6,498 bases of DNA from Acidobacteriota bacterium (GTDB taxonomy: Bacteria; Acidobacteriota; Terriglobia; Terriglobales; Acidobacteriaceae). The stretch is from positions 1-6,498 of the forward strand of contig QIAS01000222.1 in assembly GCA_003225615.1 (NCBI GenBank), in the 5' to 3' direction. Positions within the stretch are counted from its first letter, which is position 1. Every line of letters starts with the position of its first letter. Below the pieces are notes generated by a model. The model searched no databases. It was not told the origin of the DNA and saw only the letters and a program-made list of their open reading frames with translations. The position numbers and the translations under genes were made by a program. This document shows, piece after piece, positions 5,623 through 6,498 of this stretch.

Positions 5623-5632
5623 CGAACGTTCG
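5623..5632. promoter_or_regulatory. Likely TetR autoregulatory operator
   Basis: CGAACGTTCG is a perfect 10-bp palindrome six bases after the -10 box, at the expected transcription start. Some further symmetry appears outside it (AAT/ATT-type matches). TetR regulators of acyl-CoA genes often bind GAAC/GTTC-type palindromes next to their own gene, and a bound repressor here would block the promoter. The link is inferred from position and symmetry. Confidence 0.55.
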
Positions 5633-5640
5633 ATAAATCA

Positions 5641-6330
5641 ATGTGTGCGGCTTCCAATCTTGCTCGTCCGGCGCTGGCTTCAAGACTGCGTCCTCGCAAG
5701 CCGGTTGCGGAGAGCCGTTTTGACCGCCGCCAAGCGGAAATTCTTAAGCACGCTACCGAGGTTTTCTACGAAAAAGGTTATGAAGGCGCGTCGATGCGCG
5801 ACCTGTCCCGCGCGACGGATACGTCCTTGGCCGGCCTCTATTACTATTTCGAGTCCAAGGAGCGTCTGCTTTACCTCATCCAGAAGCACACGTTCACTAC
5901 CATCGTCGAGCGGCTGAAGGAGCGCCTGCAGGGGGTTCCCGATCCTGAGCAGCGCATCCGAATCTTTATCCTCAATCACCTGGAATATTTTCTGGCCAAC
6001 CAAAAGGCCATGAAGGTGCTCTCGCATGAGGACGATGCCCTCAAGAACGGCTTTGGCCAGGAGATTGCCGGTATCAAACGCGAGTACTACCGCATCTGCG
6101 TGGATCTGCTGGAGAAATTCAAAGAAGCAAAAGCATTAGAATTCAAGAGCCGTATTGCCGTGCTTAGCCTCTTCGGCATGATGAATTGGATTTATACCTG
6201 GCATAACCCGCGCGTAGATGCTAACGCTGCCGAGTTGGCCCGACAGATGGGCGACATTTTTCTCCGAGGCATTCTGGCTGCCGGTCCGGGGAAGGCGGCA
6301 TCGAAGAAAAAGCCGGGTTCAGCAAATTGA
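5641..6330 (+). CDS. TetR/AcrR family transcriptional regulator (acyl-CoA/fatty-acid type)
   Basis: This protein of 229 residues from the ATG is a DNA-binding repressor with a ligand-binding C-terminal domain. The TetR helix-turn-helix lies at about 30-76: RRQAEILKHATEVFYEKGYE, then SMRDLSRATDTSLAGLYYYF and ESKERLLYLI, with the family's typical YYYF-SKE ending. The C-terminal half contains KVLSHEDDALKNGF and LFGMMNWIYTWHNP, a pattern seen in FadR/KstR2-like regulators of lipid and acyl-CoA catabolism. A Lys-rich tail ends it. A longer frame begins with TTG at 5617, but that codon overlaps the TATAAT -10 box, so it cannot be translated from this promoter; I chose ATG 5641. No clear ribosome site precedes it. 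An enoyl-CoA hydratase gene starts 46 bases downstream without an intervening terminator, so the two are probably co-transcribed and the ligand may be an acyl-CoA. Family certain; ligand inferred. Confidence 0.92.
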   Translation: MCAASNLARPALASRLRPRKPVAESRFDRRQAEILKHATEVFYEKGYEGASMRDLSRATDTSLAGLYYYFESKERLLYLIQKHTFTTIVERLKERLQGVPDPEQRIRIFILNHLEYFLANQKAMKVLSHEDDALKNGFGQEIAGIKREYYRICVDLLEKFKEAKALEFKSRIAVLSLFGMMNWIYTWHNPRVDANAAELARQMGDIFLRGILAAGPGKAASKKKPGSAN

Positions 6331-6376
6331 TTCCAGCAGAGCGAAGTCAGCAAGCTACAGAAAAGGAGTTGTGAAG

Positions 6377-6498
6377 ATGGCTACGACCACACAGCCGGTT
6401 ACAACTGACGCCACCAAGCAATTGGTCAAGTACCGCACCGAAAACGGGGTCGCCGTGATCGAGATGAACGATCCGCCGGCGAATACTTACACATACGA
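6377..6498 (+). CDS. Enoyl-CoA hydratase/isomerase (crotonase family), 5' end only
   Basis: The first 40 codons of a gene that runs off the window. After a Thr-rich start (MATTTQPVTTDATKQ) comes VKYRTENGVAVIEMNDPPANTYTY, split here as VKYRTENG and VAVIEMNDPPANTYTY, which is the first beta-hairpin and the 'LN-PP-N' turn of the crotonase fold. Members hydrate or isomerise enoyl-CoA esters in beta-oxidation and related paths in the cytoplasm. Catalytic residues lie beyond the edge, so the precise reaction cannot be told. The ATG follows AAGGAG by 8 bases, a strong ribosome site. Its position behind tetR suggests regulation by that repressor. Confidence 0.85.
   Translation, partial: MATTTQPVTTDATKQLVKYRTENGVAVIEMNDPPANTYTY

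Noticed and set aside
5623..5632. CGAACGTTCG as a LexA (SOS) box
   Set aside because: The Gram-positive LexA box has a four-base spacer between CGAAC and GTTCG; here there is none, and the context is a TetR gene.

Overview
The window looks like a chromosomal piece of an acidobacterium (Terriglobia/Koribacter-like). This is an inference from recognised protein styles: a CYCXC cysteine-motif secreted protein, a TPR protein coupled to yvcK, a DapA-superfamily aldolase ending in a GYFGG-type motif, and a TetR gene followed by a PPANTYTY-type enoyl-CoA hydratase. No rRNA, tRNA, insertion sequence, CRISPR array or phage gene was seen. The content is housekeeping and metabolic rather than mobile.

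The left half (1-3000) is on the minus strand. Read in its own direction, it starts with a small secreted CYCXC protein (3000-2533). After a 239-bp gap comes a TPR protein (2293-1730) whose stop codon lies in the ribosome binding region of yvcK (1721-651). After another 140 bp comes the 5' part of glmU (510 to the window edge). YvcK proteins bind UDP-GlcNAc in Bacillus, and GlmU makes UDP-GlcNAc, so these neighbours plausibly belong to one cell-envelope precursor module. The glmU reading frame is broken: about 14 bases are missing in the nucleotide-binding loop, removing the conserved Pro-Lys and shifting the frame.

The right half (3168 to the end) is on the plus strand, divergent from the CYCXC gene. 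It holds a complete type I signal peptidase, then a decayed small lipoprotein-like gene with an in-frame stop and a later frameshift (3894-4302). Next is a pyruvate-dependent aldolase of the DapA superfamily that resembles 4-hydroxy-2-oxoglutarate aldolase more than true dihydrodipicolinate synthase and carries an extra Ala/Gly-rich block of about 65-70 residues. Last come a TetR regulator and the start of an enoyl-CoA hydratase, which look like a two-gene fatty-acid or acyl-CoA unit.

The best regulatory signal is in front of tetR: a TTGTGA-N17-TATAAT promoter, a perfect TGTGA-N6-TCACA (CRP/FNR-type) palindrome over its -35 and spacer, and a perfect CGAACGTTCG palindrome at the expected transcription start, likely the TetR autoregulatory operator. 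I found no convincing undescribed multi-gene system. The items most worth checking are the glmU lesion, the aldolase insertion, the tetR control region and the CYCXC protein.
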